From Bremerella cremea (GTDB lineage: Bacteria > Planctomycetota > Planctomycetia > Pirellulales > Pirellulaceae): 64,000 bases of DNA. Where the stretch lies: positions 1-64,000 of the forward strand of contig NZ_QPEX01000033.1 in the NCBI RefSeq assembly GCF_003335505.1, written 5' to 3'. This document shows, piece after piece, positions 60,979 to 64,000 of this stretch (position 1 is the first letter of the stretch; every line of letters starts with the position of its first letter). The position numbers and the translations under genes were made by a program. The notes under the pieces are model-generated. The model saw nothing but the letters and a program-made list of their open reading frames with translations. It made no database searches and had not been told where the DNA came from.

Positions 60979-62280
60979 TACCTGTGGGATAGGCGTCCCC
61001 TGGCAAATCGCCATCGGTCGGCCAATGGGCGTTTGATAGTCTTTTTGAAAATCGATCCCCAGTGCCGAGTGAATAGTTGCATGAATGTCTTCCACACGCA
61101 CCGCACCAGCCGTTTCTGACGTGATCTTAGTACCCATGGGATCGGTTTCGCCGAGTACGACACCTTTCTGAATACCCCCTCCCGCCAAAACCACACTAAA
61201 TCCGTGAGGCCAATGATCGCGGCCTGCAGCAGGGTTGATGTTAGGCGTGCGGCCAAATTCTCCGCCGCACAAAATGATCGTATCTTCCCATTGCTCACTT
61301 TCTTGCAGACGCTTGATCGTGGCGGAAAGCCCTGCATCTAAGACCGCAGCCCGGGCAGATTGCAAATCGTGATTGTTCGCATGCGTATCCCAGCCTCCCA
61401 ATGTGACTTGCACACAACGAACCCCTGTGGCGATTAGCTGCGTCGCGCAAAGGCAACCACGTCCGAAAGGGGTGTCGCCAAACTGTTTTTTGGTTTCTTC
61501 TGGGACATTGTTGATATTGAATGCCGCTATTTGCTCGGAACTCATCATCGTTCTGGCACGCTGGACCATCTCTCGATGCAGTGTTTTGTTCGCTTCTAAA
61601 TCAGCTCGGCGGCCTTTGGCAAAAGAAGCCTCTAGAACATTCAGATCGTTCATACGAGCCTCGAAGCGTGCCTCGGAAACCCGCTTCGGCAAGTCAGGCA
61701 AAGGGCCAGCCGGATCGTACATTTTGAATGCGTTGTACTTATTCCCCAGAAAACCACCGCGGGCAGGCCAAGCTTCCGGAAAGATCGACACGTGCCGTGG
61801 AATCTCGACGCCTTCGGCAGACAATTCATGACAAAGCACCGCCCCAATTGCTGGATGAATAAGCGTTGGATCTGGCCGGTAGCCTGTTTGCATGTTGTAA
61901 GTAGCCCGCTCGTGGTCCCCTTCCTTGCTAGTAACGCACCGCAAGAGCGAGACCTGATCCATGCATTCCGCCGAGAGAGGCATCGTGTCCGCGATCTTCA
62001 AGCCTTTCACCGAAGTGCTAATGGCCTTAGTATCACCGCCGATCTTCTTCCCAGGATGCGGATCCCAGGTTTCCAGTTGGCTCGGCCCTCCTTGCATCCA
62101 CAGCACGATTACCGATTTCGGTCGCGACGAGCTTCCCTTGCGATCGGCAGATACCGCCAGCAATTGCGAGAGCGGGGTGAGCCAAGCCAGCCCTGCTCCC
62201 GCTCCTAGTAGTGTGCGTCGGCGGAAGTGAGCCGATGTACCACAACCTTCAGGTCCTAGGATCGATGAAAAACGGTTCAT
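60964..62280 (-). CDS. DUF1501 TAT-exported protein
   Basis: A 438-residue protein (ATG at 62280; the longer version from 62313 overlaps the upstream gene). A twin-arginine signal, R-R-R-T-L-L-G, is at about residues 21-27. DUF1501 body (sulfatase/alkaline-phosphatase-like fold): KSVIVLWMQGGPSQLETWDPHP, GCLCATQLIATGVRCVQVTLGGWDTHANN, IILCGGEFGRTPNINPAAGRDHWP. In planctomycetes DUF1501 is almost always paired with DUF1549/DUF1553 proteins, as here (16-base gap). Function unknown. Confidence 0.88.
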   Translation of the reverse strand: MNRFSSILGPEGCGTSAHFRRRTLLGAGAGLAWLTPLSQLLAVSADRKGSSSRPKSVIVLWMQGGPSQLETWDPHPGKKIGGDTKAISTSVKGLKIADTMPLSAECMDQVSLLRCVTSKEGDHERATYNMQTGYRPDPTLIHPAIGAVLCHELSAEGVEIPRHVSIFPEAWPARGGFLGNKYNAFKMYDPAGPLPDLPKRVSEARFEARMNDLNVLEASFAKGRRADLEANKTLHREMVQRARTMMSSEQIAAFNINNVPEETKKQFGDTPFGRGCLCATQLIATGVRCVQVTLGGWDTHANNHDLQSARAAVLDAGLSATIKRLQESEQWEDTIILCGGEFGRTPNINPAAGRDHWPHGFSVVLAGGGIQKGVVLGETDPMGTKITSETAGAVRVEDIHATIHSALGIDFQKDYQTPIGRPMAICQGTPIPQVLAEI

Positions 62281-62296
62281 AATGCGATCGTTTCTG

Positions 62297-63931
62297 TTAG
62301 TGATTCCAGGCAAACTCGGTGCAATTCATCAAAGCCCAGTAGATGTCCTCGAAGTCTTGCGAACGGCGTGTTTGTAAGGCTTCGTTGTTTAGCTTCGCCA
62401 GAAAGTGCTCGCTCTCCTGCGATGTAGGGCGGCGGGTAAGCACGCACAAGAAAGCGGTTTCGATCGCCGTCTGGTTGTCTGGCGCCAACTGCGAAACCTT
62501 GGTTGCCGCATTGCGGATAAAATTGTCTTTGGTCCGTTCTTTCACCAAGTTACCATTCATCAGCAACAACCGCTGCGGAATGGTTCCGGCATCTTGGCTA
62601 AATTCGTCTTCGCCGGCATCACCGTAACGCTTCAGGAAATCGTTCGTTTCGCCGAAGGTCACCAAACGAGTCAGAATGTGGCTTTCGGCGTTCAAGGTGT
62701 GCAAGGAAGATGCCTGATTGATGCTGCCGATGACTTGCTCTGGCCGCAACCGATTCACAGGAAACACTGCCCAAAGCTTTTCGTGCTGGGGGGTCACTTC
62801 ATGTTCTGCACGGCTATCTAGCTGAAATGCTTCCGTAGCTGCGATCAAGCGAACCAAGCGTTTCATGTCAAAGTTGTGGTCAATAAAGTCCTCGACCAGG
62901 GGTTCCATTCCAGCAGGCAACGTTCTTTCCGCAAAACTTCCATCCAAAGGGATATCGTCGACCGGTTCGACCAACGGGCGTCCAGTCATAATCGCCCACA
63001 TCCGATTGACGATCGCTCGGGCAAACGGCCGGTTCTCTGGGTGCGTAACCCAATTGGCAAGCCGCTCTCGCAACGTCCCCCCTTCTTCGTCCATCAACTG
63101 CTGATTGAAAGGAACTTGGGCCGGTACCGTGACTGTTTCATTCGCATAAAGATATTGAAACTCGTAAGGACGCCCTTTTTTGTCGGTGATACCAACAAAC
63201 GAGTTCTCTGCTTCGCGAAAAAAGGAAGCTAATTCGTGAAAGTCGCTCTGCTTCAAATCTCCCCCGAGATTGTCGTCGTGACACTGAACGCAATCGATTC
63301 GCGTGGCTAAGAAGGCCCGCGTTAGTCGACCCGCCAAGCGTGCAACATCGGGTTCCTTCGTACCATCTTGATCGACCGTTGCCGTCACAAAGTTGACGGC
63401 TGGGTGATCGGTCCAAAGTCCCGTCTCGGCAATTAGATCGTGTGTCAATTCGTTGTAAGGACGATTTGCCATCAATTGGTCACTAAGCCAAGTGACAAAT
63501 CGTCTTTTACGAAAAATCAGAAATGGGCCACCCTCGGTCCCCACATATGCACGCGAAAGACGTTCAGCGATGTAGTCGCCATAGCGGCGATCGTTGAGAA
63601 GGTAATCGACCCACCACTGTAAACGGTCCGCCTCCGGACGCTGCTCTAGCATGCGGATCTCTGCCAGCGAAGGAATCGTTCCTACCAATCCCAACGAAAG
63701 ACGGCGAGCCACCGTTAAGTCCTCCGCTTTGTGGGCAGGCTGCAAGTTCTCTTCAGCCCACGCCGCGTGAAACTGGCGATCGACCGCTTGGCGGGCAGAA
63801 TCAAAATCGTTTGAACGCAATACAACCGGCTGATCGAGGGCTTGCACCTTGGGGGGCATCAACAACCAGTTGGCTAACGAGGCCAGCCCGATCGTTACTA
63901 GCGAGAGAAACGCAATGTTCTTTAACCACAT
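62297..63931 (-). CDS. DUF1549/DUF1553 protein with CxxCH motif
   Basis: A 544-residue protein (ATG at 63931 preferred, giving an N-terminal hydrophobic anchor at about residues 4-24; an upstream ATG at 63979 exists). DUF1549 region with RRLSLGLVGTIPSLAEI and YGDYIAERLSRAY; a C-V-Q-C-H motif (Cys214, Cys217, His218) that looks like a heme c or metal site; DUF1553 region with R-P-F-A-R-A-I-V-N-R-M-W and a C-terminal F-L-C-V-L-T-R-R-P-T-S-Q-E. It is the upstream partner of the DUF1501 gene. Function of this planctomycete-specific pair is unknown. Confidence 0.88.
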   Translation of the reverse strand: MWLKNIAFLSLVTIGLASLANWLLMPPKVQALDQPVVLRSNDFDSARQAVDRQFHAAWAEENLQPAHKAEDLTVARRLSLGLVGTIPSLAEIRMLEQRPEADRLQWWVDYLLNDRRYGDYIAERLSRAYVGTEGGPFLIFRKRRFVTWLSDQLMANRPYNELTHDLIAETGLWTDHPAVNFVTATVDQDGTKEPDVARLAGRLTRAFLATRIDCVQCHDDNLGGDLKQSDFHELASFFREAENSFVGITDKKGRPYEFQYLYANETVTVPAQVPFNQQLMDEEGGTLRERLANWVTHPENRPFARAIVNRMWAIMTGRPLVEPVDDIPLDGSFAERTLPAGMEPLVEDFIDHNFDMKRLVRLIAATEAFQLDSRAEHEVTPQHEKLWAVFPVNRLRPEQVIGSINQASSLHTLNAESHILTRLVTFGETNDFLKRYGDAGEDEFSQDAGTIPQRLLLMNGNLVKERTKDNFIRNAATKVSQLAPDNQTAIETAFLCVLTRRPTSQESEHFLAKLNNEALQTRRSQDFEDIYWALMNCTEFAWNH

Positions 63932-64000
63932 TGTCTTTAGACCCAAAAGAAACAGGGGCGGCGCCGATGAGGCCAACACCCATTCTTACTGCCAAGCAGA

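Overview
The window looks like chromosome of a planctomycete of the Pirellulaceae group (Blastopirellula/Bremerella/Rhodopirellula-like). Three things point there. The first ~110 bases are the reverse complement of a 16S rRNA 5' end with planctomycete-like spelling. There are several DUF1559 pseudopilin-like proteins, a DUF1549/DUF1553 + DUF1501 pair, a secreted iduronate-2-sulfatase-like protein, a DUF1080 protein and a DUF6807 protein. Genes are loosely spaced, on both strands, with few strong Shine-Dalgarno sequences. I see no phage, insertion sequence, CRISPR array or tRNA; this is core plus lineage-specific chromosome.

Layout. 1-775: start of a minus-strand 16S rRNA gene with leader, boxA and a candidate promoter. 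775-6660: secreted thioredoxin-like protein, sulfatase, DUF2314 protein, TAT-exported sugar-isomerase-like protein and a XylR/AraC-type regulator. 6660-10560: two DUF1559-lipoprotein units whose ~210-base upstream regions resemble each other, then a small membrane protein. 10650-16765: a lipoprotein, a membrane protein, glmS, kdsB and pyrG. 17250-20000: a DUF1844 protein, then an mraZ-like gene divergent from a lone beta-ketoacyl synthase, with three copies of a 15-base palindromic element between them. 20098-24308: periplasmic glucan genes opgG-opgH. 25170-28494: apt, a SYLF-domain protein and a secreted amidohydrolase. 28656-34020: a membrane Ser/Thr kinase with a probable Cache sensor, directly followed by an FHA-GAF-class III cyclase, then folC. 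34539-42200: DUF1559 protein, then an ABC exporter operon with a large accessory protein, followed by a membrane protein. 42200-49150: methyltransferase, polytopic membrane protein plus GT2 glycosyltransferase, ilvB and an RpoD-type sigma factor. 49268-52200: macro-domain protein, YjbQ protein, a noncoding stretch with a near-consensus promoter, a 74-aa protein, csrA and a 109-aa protein. 52407-63979: DUF6807, unknown secreted protein, an Ogt-like/endonuclease V fusion, VanZ-like protein, sugar-nucleotide epimerase, DUF1080, comM/yifB, a second membrane protein related to the one at 40923, DUF1501 and DUF1549/DUF1553.

Most notable: (1) the mraZ/ketosynthase intergenic region with TGGGTWANTTTCCCA repeats; (2) the alkyltransferase-like/endonuclease V fusion in which the usual methyl-acceptor Cys position is Ser and the usual C-terminal His position is Tyr; (3) the adjacent sensor kinase and FHA cyclase, which look like a phosphorylation-to-cyclic-nucleotide pathway; (4) unexplained structured regions upstream of pyrG and apt, and between yjbQ and csrA. 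All functional statements come from reading translations and motifs by eye; no database search was run.
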